Positions 33,701 through 42,799 of a stretch of 64,000 nt of DNA are shown here, piece after piece; within the stretch, counting starts at the first letter, position 1; each line of letters begins with the position of its first letter. Source of the stretch: Apostichopus japonicus (lineage: Eukaryota; Echinodermata; Holothuroidea; Aspidochirotida; Stichopodidae); assembly GCF_037975245.1 (NCBI RefSeq), contig NC_092580.1, positions 23,136,001 to 23,200,000 of the forward strand, read 5' to 3'. The translations under genes were made by a program, and so were the position numbers. Below the pieces are notes generated by a model. The model was not told where the DNA came from. It was given only the letters and a program-made list of their open reading frames with translations, and made no database searches.

Positions 33701-36700
33701 AATATATTTATCGCTGGCTTGACCTATTACAGAATTCTAAATTTCAATACGTATATATAAGCATTTATATAAGCATTATACATACACGCTTCTATTTAAT
33801 TTGTTTTGGTGCGATTGCTTTCACATTTCTTGTCCAAGAAAAGACATCTACCCAATAATTATCGCTTCTTAATAATGTATATCTTGACCATCAGTAATAC
33901 AAGAAGTTGAAAGTGAGGTATGTTTTATATTTCTCTTTGAACATATCAATGCTTTTTCTCAATTATGGTATGTAGTTTGCAGGGGTAAATATATACACCT
34001 TTCAACCTATATACATGGCTGTATACTCTTTAGCGTTATTTCCATTCCATGCACATATATTTGTACGGCAAATTGTTCAGTAGCAGACCAAGATGCACCT
34101 GCCAGCAAGTTAAAAGTTTAAAAACAAATGGTAAAGATAAAGGTTTACAGTCCAGTCTCAATACCAAAGCTTCCTCACTCAGACTTAATATCATTTCACC
34201 TCTCGCCATTGGTAACTTGACACACTCACTCCAGGGCTATCTATGTGTCCATCACCAGGGGTAGGGGCATGTAATAGAGTGGAGTCACGATCCGGTGCAC
34301 ACAATTGTATTTAAAAGTTACCTCCCAATGGCCTCACTTTTACCCTATTGTGTGAAGAGAGACAATGGAGGGTGAAGACTTATAGTACTAGACCCTGCTG
34401 GTTCCACTGCCTTCACCGTACTTGATCATATCACTGGTCAAAGTAAAAAGCACAAAGAACTACAGAATGCTTTGAGGAAAACATATGGAAACTGTACAAT
34501 CTGAATGGTTCTTGATCCAAGAGATAGTTTGTATACAGTAAGTCAGGCACTGTGTCAAAAGTATAGTGCTGAGCGGCTGGCTGTAACATCCTGTTGGCAA
34601 GCATCATAGGATGTGAATAGGCACTGCGGGTCTGCAGAGATATCTATATGGACTGATGCCCACCAATCAGCTACAGTCATGATACAAACAAATACAAACA
34701 CTAGAAATGTGTTCAGATATCAGTGTATAAGCACAGTTCCCTACTGTACTATGCTATGTCACAGACTCATCCAGCATGTAATAATAATACTAATCGTCAA
34801 GCAGGCATGGATACAATCATAAAAGCAATTGACTTACATATGCCTGTTCCCTTACACTATTGGAGAGGTAAAGACAGTGCAGTTATTGCTTATGTTAAGT
34901 TTTGCTTTATCCTACTACTGCCACTATGTAATATCTGTTCTCGTGTTAACTCCAAGATGGATAGTTTTACAGTGAAGAAGATAAAATAAAATAAAACTGT
35001 TAGCAAACTGCTTACTCCACTTAAGAGTCTATGTAAGAGAATGTATAAAAGTAAGTTGGCCTGATGTTTTGATCCTAGCAATTTTAGACTCTGAAGAAGA
35101 TCCTGCTCGGATTGAATTGTCAGGCCAACTTCCTTTTACACAGTGAAGAAGACAAACAGTTTTTGGCTAAGTCCTGACTTTTTCGGAACAAACATGCTGT
35201 GCACTAACTGTTGATGACCTGTTGATGATATTAATATACTATCACTTGGTATACATGGTATATTATGTTGATGACCTGTTGATGATATTAATATACTATC
35301 ACTTGGTATACATGGTATATTATATATGGTATATACATGGTATATTAGAAGATATATTAACACACACATAACATATCAAAATATGTTTTGGAAATATTCA
35401 TAGTACAATATTACAAGAAACGCTCAAGTCTTTATCAACAGTAACTATGTATACCAACATGGGATTCATTACAAATCTTCCTGTCTTAGTTGAAATTTGC
35501 TTATATACATTTTTGTACATATTCACTTGTTTAGACTAAATAGAATCCTACCACTGCCATTATAAACCACACTTTTCACTCTAAAAACATTTTTTCAAAT
35601 ATATACAACATTAGGTCCAACATTTTACATTCTTAGTAACATTCACCTTTCCTCCATTTGTCTCTCCAGTTCTTGCTCAATTAATTATATCATAGGAATT
35701 CCCCTCCCCCCCCCCCCATTAACCTTTTTTATATAGGTCTAGTAAAAGTTATGGTTTTCAAACTATTACATAGCAGAACAAAATGGAGATTGCATATGGA
35801 TATAACCATTGTAACCAATCCCGTGAGTCTTATCAAATGTAATTAATGAATACAAGTATCATGCGTGCTTTCTTGTGCTATATATCATTTCATGCCTTTT
35901 ATCACATGAACTGTAGCACATCTGGTGTAAAGAATGCTCCAAGAACCACCGCAGCAGTGCATGCTTCATCCTCATCCTCCTCCTCATCTTCCTCCTCATT
36001 ACCGAACCCATCCGACATCGATGACAGATATATGGTTAGTATTACCACTGGTAGCTGGCATAATTATCATAGATGACAGATATATGGTTAGTATTACCAC
36101 TGGTAGCTGGCATAATTATCAGACGGTTGTTCAAGAGTTAACTCTCTACTGTCATGTGCCATAGGATTTTCTGTTCCAAATCTCATTAATGTTTAAAATG
36201 TGATTAATCAACATTCCATTGTTGACACATGCTGAGTAGAAGTTGATCGGTCGTAAAATGTTAACTTGAAGCCAAAAGTCTGTGACTGTTAACTCTTGCC
36301 CAAAGTACGGCTCTTGCGCCAAGGTGGCAGAAACTATTTAAAAAATTACCCAAAAATTAAATTCTTAAATTTTGAAGGTGTTGTATACTGTTTGGCAAAG
36401 GAATAAACCGCACATAATTATTATGATGAACTGTGATAAGACTCCATTTAATGGAACTAAACTCTAAAGTTTAATTGGTCTTTGAAATTTGAGAAGAGAA
36501 GTTGTACAAACTTGTAATTTATGACAAATCTGTTCCTTTTTGCAAGCCCATTACATAACATTACCAAACTGTTATATTGTATGACAGTAACAATTCAACT
36601 ATGAAGTGATATAGTTTTGATCACTTCCATTGGCTCTTGTATACAAAAAAAGGTGTATTGGTCGAAAGGTCATAAAGGGTCAATATTTAAGTCAAAGTGT

Positions 36701-39700
36701 GAAAATCTTGTAAAAATGATAAGTCAAGAAGTACATGTTTCTTAAACTGTATACGGAGTATGTAGGTCCAGCTTGGGGATTACAAGAACCCTATTGAAAT
36801 TGGTAGAAGTCTAAAGTCAAATGAGGTCAACAGGTGTCAAAGTCTAAAAACCTTTCAAATATGATAACTCCAGAATTAAAGGTACAACAAATCTGTGAAT
36901 TCTCTAATGATATGATTTTTTTTAGGTGAACATAGTTGGTCAAATTCATTTCAGTTAAGTTGTGTGAAGGGGCTATGTAGGTCTTCAACAAAACAAACAG
37001 TCATCCAGGGAATGAAATCAGTTTCAAAGACTTAATAGTCTTGCTTGAAATACACTCAAACGGCTCTTGACAGTTTTCACCCTCTGAGCTTCAAGTGGTC
37101 AACAGGTTATCTCAAATAGTGCAAGGGATCAACTGGTCAATGCAAAATGGTCTCAGAGTTGGCCATTGTGTCTATGATTTACACTAGATGACTTTTGCTT
37201 TGGCAGTAGGTTGTGAAAATACTCTACAGTGAGTGTAGAAACAATATCATGTAACACATTTCATTTATAACAATTATTAAAGGGATGGTTGGTAGCAGAG
37301 CTGATTTGCTAGCTCAAAATTGGTGAAAGAAAATGTCATTTTATTCATACATCTATGTGTCTACACTGTCTATATTTGACATAGGAAGACTGTCCATTCT
37401 GGATATTGAAACATGTTGGAATAAAAATTCTAAATTGTTACCAGTGAATTAAATGGTTGATGCCCACAAAGGGAGTGCTACGATTCAGAGCTGAAAATCT
37501 CCGATCTAGTCTGGTTCTCACTTACTTCTTGGACAAATATAGCTGTCTAGCTCTTCATTAGTCAGATAATTATTTGAAATTTTGAGCAAATTGTATGGCA
37601 ATGAATCACAAAGCTAACTGGCTGTGACTATAAAGTTCAAGGTTAAAATAATTTTTTGTAAACATGAAGTGCTATTGTTAGGACTGAGGCCACTGCACTT
37701 TTCATATTCTTTAACTTTATTGTTTATTGTGAAAGGTTGGAGTGACTTACAGTAATGCATATATAGGTAGCAAGTGGTAACAACCATGTGACTGAAACCT
37801 TTTGTAAATTAGGAGAGTAACACCCAAAGTGTGGCACGGCATTGCTATACTTCGTTCAGTAAGCATATTTCAATATTTTGATCAACGTTTCCAATGTTTC
37901 CCTCAGCTAGACTAACATAAATTACATTATTAGTAATGTTTGCAGTTGACAAAACCACTTTTTTCTCCCCATGAAATTCCAATCGAGGAACATTCCATGA
38001 TAACTGATTTTCAATGTTTTGAGGATTTTTTGATGGTTAATATGAAATGTAAACTTGATCTGTAATCTGTTGAGTGTTTCTTTCATATATATAGAAAAGC
38101 TTATGTTTGAGTTTGTTTTTTTCTTGATTATTTTGAAATTTGAACTTGATCTGTATGCTGTTGAGTGTTTCTGGTTATATATATAGAAATGCTATTACTT
38201 TACATTAAATAAACAATAACCCACTCATATATATATAATAATATACTAGAGAGAATGCAAACAGAAAAAAAATTGTTCCAACTTGGCAACTTCATACCTT
38301 GTTGCATCGCAAGATACAAAAAGTGCTACAAGGGTGTTTGGATTTAAAAAAAAAAGAAGTTTACAACAAACATTTAAGGATAAACATTAAATGTAACAGA
38401 TGCCTGTTACATGTGAACCGTACAACGTCAGAGCACAACAGATATGTATTTGGTTGATAAGCAGTAAATGAAGGGCCTCCTTCCTTCCTCTGTCAATAAT
38501 TCTAAAATTAATTTACGTTTTTTGATAATAATCTCATATTAAATTACACACTGTATCCTGAACCAGTAGGAATTCATGATTGATTTCCTGTAATGGAGTC
38601 TTAATGTGCCAAACTCAGCATTGTTGTTCCATTATTGTCAAAATCAATAGCTATGTTATCAAAATGTCATTACAGGCTCATTACCAAATTATTGTTGAAA
38701 TTTGGAAAATATTAGCCAGGTCATTGTTATCATTGTCTCACAGGACTGACAAAGTGACAAATCTATTTTCATATAGTGTACTATAACTGTCAACTCTCTG
38801 TTATATACAGTAACTGGTCAATGTGATATTTGTGATCCAAGTATGCAGTTAATACTTGGTATATATATTTTATAGCAAAACTCGTGATTTTTTCCCCTTT
38901 TGCTGGAAAAGATGAAGAGAAATAAATTTATTTAAACAACCATAGTATCCGTTCCAACGGTGGAAGTCGTGGGTGTTATATATGTGATATTGTGATGTAA
39001 GATATGAAATTTGGTAGGTGTTGGAATGTGTGTTTCATGGTGTTGATATAAAGTTGTGGGTGTTGGATATGTAGTAAACTATGGTATATATATGGAATTT
39101 GTTTTGTGAGGTTGGTGGTTCGTGGTGCTGGAGTAATATAATGGGTGTTTCATGCATATTCCAATTGTTTGTAGAATTGGTTCACTTTGAATTGCATTTC
39201 TAGGATATGTGTTGTCCATGGATGGGAATGTGAAATGGTGGATGTTGGATGTAAATCTGTTAGTGTTTGCATATGTGGTCCATGGCAGTAGCTGTGAAGT
39301 CATAGGTCCAGGGTGTTCCATCAATGGATGGGAATGTGAAATAGTTGGTGTCAGACGTACCAACCCTGTTGCTGGATGTAAAACTGTTTTGTGTTGGAAA
39401 TATTTGATCCATGGATGTAAATATAAGGAGGTGATAAAAGATGTCCGATAATAGCCTCATCTCATGCAGACTATCTATCGATTTCAGTCTTTGTTAGAGG
39501 AAAACCGGAGATACAGAGAGGAGATTCAGAGAATGAAGGCAGAGAATACTTACCTTATCAAACAAAACAGACAAGTTATAGGAGATATGGACATGATGCA
39601 GGTAGGATGATTAAAAAAAAAAAAAAAACAGCTTAATTATCTAGCAGATTGGATGCATTGAAATATGATTACACAAAGTACTCATGCTAGGGAAAGCTAC

Positions 39701-41242
39701 CTGTGAAGTTTATGTTGTTTGGAAATTATGGGGAATTGAGCTTTTACATGTTCCCTTTTTTAGTGGGAGAATCTTATTAGTTTATCGTTTAGTTCCTAAA
39801 GAAGAGGGTGAGTAGGTAGGGGAGGAGGAGGGTGGGGTGGGGGGGGGGCCGGTAGCTTGTGTTATTGTTCATTATTTGCGGGAGATATATTATAATACGT
39901 ACCACGGAAATGAAAAGATTTGCAACACCTCCAGTCTGTGCTTGAAATGGTCTTCAGGGTCATAGATGATATGTTGAAATTGGTGCGACTCTCCCAGATC
40001 ATGTTAGGGACATGTATATGTTTTGTCATATATGTATTATATTGATATATGTGTATCATGATTTGGCACTATCTTTTGTCTTACAGAAACATGTAGCGAC
40101 GTGCACATCCCAACGACAAGAGTTGCAGATTAGACTCAGAAGACAACAGGAAGAGGTAAGATACATCGGAAACCAGGAAAATAAAATAACATAGAATGTG
40201 ACATTTCCATGGAATATGCACCAAAAGGGTCTCAACTCTCAAGAACAGCATTTATCAGGAATGTGGGTTGAAGTCTGTTGATGCAGAAATCTCTGCTAAA
40301 TTTATCGAGCAGTGTAGCTTCTATCGATAACCGGAAAGTCCCATTAAACTTTCTTTTACGTTGTAAAAAAACAGGAAAGAAAACCAAAAAAAATGATTTG
40401 TCAGTTTGCATTCGATCCCTTACCTTGTGAAGGTACCATTCAGCTTCTGCAGGTTACCTCTAAATAGTACTAACTAAATGTTCTCCCACACAATTTTCCT
40501 TTGTCCGTGCAGCACCAAAGGTTGACCAAAACGATGACGAAGCAAGCAGCTGATTGGATCAATGAAAAGAAGACAATAAAGAACACAGAAAATCATACCA
40601 AACTGAAGAAGATAGGTAAGAAGAGCCCTCCGTCAGCCCTCCCCCCCCCCCCCCCATCGTAGTTTTACTACTATAATGACGTCACATGCTGTGGTGTCAG
40701 AAAAAACTGCTCTCAATTATTAGTTATTTCTTATTCATCACATCAAGCAAATAGTAACTTGGGAGAAAATGGCAACATTTTTTAAGGTTGATTTCCTTGA
40801 TTTGAGATGGAACTTGACTATTCAGGCTATTGAACTAATTTACATTGTTATGGAAGTTCGCTATAGAAAAATTTGTGGACACCAACTCAAGGAAAGGTGC
40901 TGTTTTGTTTAAATATGTTAGTTCGTTAACCTCTTTGCTTCTGGCAACAATCTATGCTTGAGAGAGTACCTGACGATCTGTTAGATAAGTTTGCAATAAA
41001 AGGTCGCCCCTGAAACGTGCCTGTTCTTTGTCTCTGCGTCAAATAGATTTAATCACTAGTTATGCTGTAACTCTAAGGCACCAGTCTGCCCACTCACGTC
41101 AAGGGACAGACATAACAGGTGCTTCAAAGAAGTGGTCTAGGCCTAGTTCACCTGGTAGATGCTGTAATGTTTTTAAGAGATGCATGACAATTGTTTCTAT
41201 TTGATTACAGAGAAAGACAGAAACAGTCTAGTCATTCATTAG
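21669..41242 (+). CDS. Coiled-coil protein, multi-exon gene (11 core exons)
   Basis: Joining 21669-21719, 25501-25542, 27945-28097, 28904-28992, 31916-32136, 33544-33673, 35917-36034, 39488-39601, 40087-40155, 40513-40615 and 41211-41242 gives 1122 nt, an uninterrupted 373-residue protein. Exon phases (0,0,0,2,1,2,0,0,0,1) all match, which is strong internal proof. The protein is mostly coiled coil: a first helix over exons 1-3 (LEMAENEIDSINENYQ then KVNLQLKVIQERNAEILQHL), a second over exons 5-6, an 11-Ser linker in exon 7, and a third helix over exons 8-10 ending in basic IEKDRNSLVIH. No catalytic domain, membrane segment or signal peptide is visible. Such proteins are often cytoskeletal, centrosomal or scaffolding, but I do not recognise the family. 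The start could instead be the Met at 25501. Confidence 0.8.
21720..21944 (+). other. Start of intron 1
   Basis: Non-coding intronic sequence up to the TTAA-type element. Nothing recognised. Confidence 0.5.
21945..22300 (-). mobile_element. TTAA-flanked miniature element, copy 2
   Basis: A 356-bp inverted copy of 7040-7404: agggtgtgaagactcg at the left, gcgagtctttaatgcct at the right, and shared inner words such as cgatcccagaaaatacacac and acggaaagttaactttttca. The flanking tetramers are TTGA and TTAG, presumably decayed TTAA. It lies in intron 1. Confidence 0.7.
22301..22784 (+). other. Intron 1, nothing recognised
   Basis: No repeat or regulatory element could be delimited. Confidence 0.45.
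22785..23040 (-). mobile_element. SINE-like repeat, body only, copy 1
   Basis: The plus strand shows ggtaacttgtcacactcaaa, aagttacctcgcaagtcccc and gaagagaggcaac, resembling the SINE body at 8930-9120 and the copy at 34195-34445. No intact tRNA-like head is evident here. Confidence 0.5.
23041..25500 (+). other. Rest of intron 1, nothing recognised
   Basis: AT-rich intronic sequence with a (TA)n stretch near 24648-24664. No exon with matching phase was found. Confidence 0.45.
25501..25542 (+). CDS. Coiled-coil gene, exon 2
   Basis: Encodes MAENEIDSINENYQ, phase 0 in and out. The acceptor is a less usual GAG; a CAG two bases earlier would break the frame. The donor CAG|GTTCAA is weak. The exon opens with ATG, so it could also be the true first coding exon. 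Confidence 0.6.
25543..26779 (+). other. First half of intron 2, nothing recognised
   Basis: The minus-strand open frame at 26372-26590 has no recognisable family and lies in an intron; it is not called. Confidence 0.45.
26780..26937 (+). mobile_element. LINE 3' tail
   Basis: Ends in gactttaataaagttgatc followed by TTATC-type short repeats (ttatcttatcttc), the characteristic 3' terminus of CR1/L2-like LINEs, preceded by an AT-rich 3'-untranslated-like region. No coding part remains; the left boundary is uncertain. Confidence 0.5.
26938..27944 (+). other. Second half of intron 2, nothing recognised
   Basis: AT-rich, with a T-rich tract near 27572-27592. No exon recognised. Confidence 0.45.
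27945..28097 (+). CDS. Coiled-coil gene, exon 3
   Basis: 153 nt, phase 0 to 0, acceptor tccttcag, donor AGG|GTTAGT. Encodes the continuation of the first helix and an Ala/Glu-rich segment (HLAEAKAVAAEGEF) ending in ITKAQDISQR. Confidence 0.85.
28098..28903 (+). other. Intron 3
   Basis: Contains short tandem tttcttaaaaaaa-type low-complexity repeats at about 28825-28882 and a TTCG microsatellite near 28611-28624. Nothing else recognised. Confidence 0.5.
28904..28992 (+). CDS. Coiled-coil gene, exon 4
   Basis: 89 nt, phase 0 to 2, acceptor gatttttag, strong donor CAG|GTGAGA. Encodes VNETVDSQCDILKQ .. RRLPTDSEED. Confidence 0.85.
29192..29216 (+). CDS. Candidate 25-nt micro-exon of the coiled-coil gene
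   Basis: A pyrimidine-rich acceptor (cctcttcattctctgtggaag) and a consensus donor, GTA|GTAAGT. It enters in phase 2 and leaves in phase 0, encoding RAKALKGKV with the preceding bases. It would have to be used with one of the two following candidate exons to keep the frame. Inferred only. Confidence 0.4.
29247..29275 (+). CDS. Candidate alternative exon (29 nt)
   Basis: Acceptor aattacag, donor CAG|GTATCC, phase 0 to 2, encoding ATKVDTAKN plus Arg/Ser at the junction. Its length mod 3 equals that of the exon at 29898, so either can precede exon 5 but not both: together they give a stop (TAG). Confidence 0.35.
29898..29956 (+). CDS. Candidate alternative exon (59 nt)
   Basis: Acceptor ttcattgatgtag, donor AAG|GTAATT, phase 0 to 2, encoding ILDVEDLQNTKCSAPKKK. 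It is compatible with the micro-exon at 29192 and exon 5, and incompatible with the 29-nt exon in the same transcript. Confidence 0.4.
29957..31915 (+). other. Intron before exon 5
   Basis: No exon of suitable phase recognised. It contains the 45-bp tandem duplication at 30401-30490 and a G/GT-rich stretch at 31121-31145. Confidence 0.45.
30401..30490 (+). repeat. 45-bp tandem duplication
   Basis: ttctaaatctctgaattgac is followed by ttcacctcctcaattcccga, repeated at a 45-bp offset (from 30446) with one change (cacctcctc/cacttcctc). Confidence 0.9.
31916..32136 (+). CDS. Coiled-coil gene, exon 5
   Basis: 221 nt, phase 2 to 1, acceptor cttatgcag, donor AAG|GTATGA. The largest core exon; it encodes a strong coiled coil including QKEKAELELSLAEKV and NGELQEELQSTKDSM. 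Confidence 0.88.
32137..32639 (+). other. Intron 5, 5' part
   Basis: Contains a purine-rich G tract at 32453-32477. Nothing else recognised. Confidence 0.45.
32640..33500 (+). repeat. Tandem AGGTCA-rich repeat units in intron 5
   Basis: Successive diverged units of roughly 130-170 bp carry cttggacagatctcatattt, gtacaagaagcct, ggtggaggtcaaaggtca and gtcaaattgtgaaaacc. Half-site words line up as a perfect DR1 AGGTCAAAGGTCA at 32984-32996 and a DR4 arrangement GGGTCA-tcag-AGGTCA at 32708-32723. The right part (32951-33490) is the sequence duplicated at window positions 1-540. Confidence 0.85.
33544..33673 (+). CDS. Coiled-coil gene, exon 6
   Basis: 130 nt, phase 1 to 2, acceptor taatcttcacag, donor GAG|GTAATG. 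Encodes EEQLKKLQDDLQKAQEKS and a basic end, DKSKKSTKTQNG. Confidence 0.88.
33674..34194 (+). other. Intron 6, 5' part
   Basis: Possible pseudo-exon near 33895-33916 (VIQEVESE then gtatgt), but its phase does not fit the neighbouring exons. Nothing else recognised. Confidence 0.4.
34195..34445 (-). mobile_element. SINE-like repeat, body only, copy 2
   Basis: Plus-strand words ggtaacttgacacactcact, aagttacctcccaatggcc and gaagagagacaatgg align with the copy at 22785-23040. Diverged, no clear tRNA head. Confidence 0.5.
34446..35040 (+). other. Intron 6, middle part
   Basis: Unsupported short frames only; nothing recognised. Confidence 0.45.
35050..35139. repeat. Hairpin repeat with the CTGAAGAAGATCCTGCT core, copy 2
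   Basis: aagtaagttggcctga near the left and tcaggccaacttcctttt at the right are inverted repeats with further matching inside (tgatcctagca against tgctcggattga). The loop contains gactctgaagaagatcctgc, shared with 12210-12290. Confidence 0.65.
35211..35324 (+). repeat. 57-bp tandem duplication
   Basis: ttgatgacctgttgatgata .. acatggtatattatg occurs at 35211 and again at 35268, practically identical, suggesting a recent duplication. tatggtatata words trail on to about 35345. Confidence 0.9.
35917..36034 (+). CDS. Coiled-coil gene, exon 7 (serine linker)
   Basis: 118 nt, phase 2 to 0, acceptor aactgtag, donor ATG|GTTAGT. Encodes TSGVKNAPRTTAAVHA, then eleven serines from a TCN-codon run, then LPNPSDIDDRYM. 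A flexible linker between coiled coils; it is needed to bring exons 6 and 8 into the same frame. The end of the exon and its donor are tandemly duplicated. Confidence 0.75.
36020..36121 (+). repeat. 52-bp tandem duplication spanning a splice donor
   Basis: gatgacagatatatggttag .. ataattatca occurs at 36020-36069 and identically at 36072-36121. The unit contains the last coding bases and donor of exon 7, so a second identical donor lies 52 bp downstream; use of it would add 52 nt and reach a TGA. Confidence 0.92.
36122..36639 (+). other. Intron 7, 5' part
   Basis: Nothing recognised. Confidence 0.45.
36640..36890 (+). repeat. Diverged AGGTCA-rich repeat units in intron 7
   Basis: Contains aaaggtcataaagggtcaat (a DR4-like AGGTCA-taaa-GGGTCA at 36667-36682), agtgtgaaaatcttgtaaaa and atgaggtcaacaggtgtcaa, the same word order as the 32.6-33.5 kb array but more diverged. 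Confidence 0.65.
36891..38930 (+). other. Intron 7, middle part
   Basis: Contains a direct repeat, about 95-100 bp apart, of aacttgatctgta and ctgttgagtgtttct (near 38052 and 38143), and a TA microsatellite near 38227-38243. No exon found. Confidence 0.45.
38960..39450 (+). repeat. Degenerate G/T-rich minisatellite before exon 8
   Basis: Variants of gtgggtgttggatatgt and atggatgggaatgtgaaat recur irregularly; the latter is at 39218 and 39324 (106 bp apart). The array ends about 40 bp upstream of exon 8. Confidence 0.6.
39488..39601 (+). CDS. Coiled-coil gene, exon 8
   Basis: 114 nt, phase 0 to 0, acceptor cgatttcag, donor CAG|GTAGGA. Encodes SLLEENRRYREEIQRM and IKQNRQVIGDMDMMQ, a coiled coil. 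Confidence 0.88.
39602..40086 (+). other. Intron 8
   Basis: Has a poly-A run near 39613-39628 and a G-rich tract at 39807-39849. Nothing else. Confidence 0.5.
40087..40155 (+). CDS. Coiled-coil gene, exon 9
   Basis: 69 nt, phase 0 to 0, acceptor tttgtcttacag, donor GAG|GTAAGA. Encodes KHVATCTSQRQELQIR and RRQQEE. Confidence 0.88.
40156..40512 (+). other. Intron 9
   Basis: Ordinary intronic sequence, nothing recognised. Confidence 0.5.
40513..40615 (+). CDS. Coiled-coil gene, exon 10
   Basis: 103 nt, phase 0 to 1, acceptor cctttgtccgtgcag, donor TAG|GTAAGA. Encodes HQRLTKTMTKQAADWINEK and the basic NHTKLKKI. Confidence 0.87.
40616..41210 (+). other. Intron 10
   Basis: A poly-C run near 40641-40656. 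Nothing else recognised. Confidence 0.5.
41211..41242 (+). CDS. Coiled-coil gene, terminal exon 11
   Basis: Acceptor tgtttctatttgattacag is strong. The frame gives EKDRNSLVIH and then TAG at 41240-41242, completing the protein. Its shortness makes it the least certain of the core 3' exons, but phase and splice site both fit. Confidence 0.7.
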
Positions 41243-42119
41243 TTTGCTCAACAGTTAAAGGAATTATTAGTTACCAGAAAACATTAATGTTCTTAACAAT
41301 GTCAAGAAAGATTTGCCAGAAATGATGATTGCACAGACAAAAGGTTAAATACAATTTAATTGTTTGACCCAAGTTTTTCCATTTTGGATTAAGCAATGGA
41401 CAACTTGCCGATTAGCCAAAAGATTGAAACCACACATCGATGATATCTTAGTTTAGATTGAGAAATATCGAATTTTGTGTGAGTATTATGTGTCTTGGTC
41501 AGAATGGTGTAAAATATTACAACCCAAAGTAAGAACCCGCTCACATTAGATCACAAGAATGGGATCTGATCCTTTTCTCGGGATCATAATTCTCCTTTCG
41601 GGGGGAGTTCAGATCCGAAGCTTGAGATGAAAGTAACAAGCTCATGGCATTACTGTGACCCGGGATCGAGATGACTTATTACATCATGTCTTGTTTCTTG
41701 TCTAAAAGTAGAGCCCAGCTGATACAAGGGTGCATGCAAGTATCGATAGTCCCTCGCTTTGGAAAGAACCTTATACAGTAGCTGAGTAACTCAAGCATAA
41801 TTATTTAAGCACCCTCAGTCCAGCTGGAAAATATCATTATTAAATCAAGCAACTTGAATGTTTTTGGCAATTTCAGATATCTTGTATGTTTTATTTTACT
41901 GTTGAAACAAATAATAATGATATTGTCTTTTTTTTTCTTCTTTCTAATCACAGGTGCCATTTAGTATTAATTGTTTACTCAACGAAGGGATATTCTTTTG
42001 TCAGCACATGGTATAAATTTGGTCATCATTCTCAGCCAATGGGAGACAGGGTCTCTTCCCTGAATATTAACCTTTGTTGACTTCCAAGGGATTAAAAAAA
42101 GTGTGTAAACCTAAATCGT
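41243..42119 (+). other. Downstream of the coiled-coil gene stop
   Basis: Expected 3' untranslated region. No early AATAAA; the ATTAAA at 41838 and 42089 are weak candidates for poly(A) signals. Confidence 0.35.
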
Positions 42120-42795
42120 TAGGATGGGGTGTCAGTGATCAGCCAGAAATGTGTGATCAAAGGAAATGAACAGAGAATGTATGATGGTAAGAACAATATG
42201 ATCTGAAGCCATGCGATCAAAGGAAGTGAGTGGAAGGTTACGATCTGAACAAAGTTTGAAGGAAGTAAGTGAAAGAAAGCAGGATTTGGTTAACTAAGAG
42301 TGAACGATCAAAGGACGGATGTGAACCCATGTGATCAAATGATTTAAATGAACACAGAATATGTGATCAAAGGAGGAAGGATTTGATGTGAACCGATGTA
42401 ATGACAAGAAATATGTGAAGAGAATATGTGATCGAGAAAATTACATGATCTGATCGGATGTGATCCAAAGAAGTAAGTGAACTAAGAACATACTATCAAG
42501 AAATGGATTTGATGTGAACTCATGTGATCCAAAGAAGTAAGTGAATTGAGTCTATACGATCAACAAATGGATTTATGTGAACCGATGTGATCCAAAGAAG
42601 TAAGTGAACTGGGAACATACTATCTAAAGAAGGGTTTGATGTGAACTCATGTGATCCAAAGAAGTAAGTGAATTGAGTCTATACAATCAAGGAAAGGATT
42701 TATGTGAACCAATGTGATCTAAATAAGTGAGTTAACTGAGAACAGTCTACCAAAAAAGGATTTGATGTGAACTCATGTGATCCAAAGAGTGTATA
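42120..42795 (+). repeat. Satellite array 1, ~64-bp unit with alternating subtypes
   Basis: The word gatccaaag or a variant recurs at 42462, 42526, 42589, 42653, 42716 and 42779 (spacing 63-64 bp). Units alternate between a 'gaactgggaacatac' type and a 'gaattgagtctatac' type, giving a ~127-bp higher-order repeat. The left part (42120-42460) is a degenerate form with gtgatcaaagga words. Confidence 0.88.
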
Positions 42796-42799
42796 TGAT

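Noticed and set aside
33895-33916. Possible small exon VIQEVESE with donor gtatgt
   Set aside because: Its phase does not fit between exons 6 and 7; joining it gives an immediate stop.
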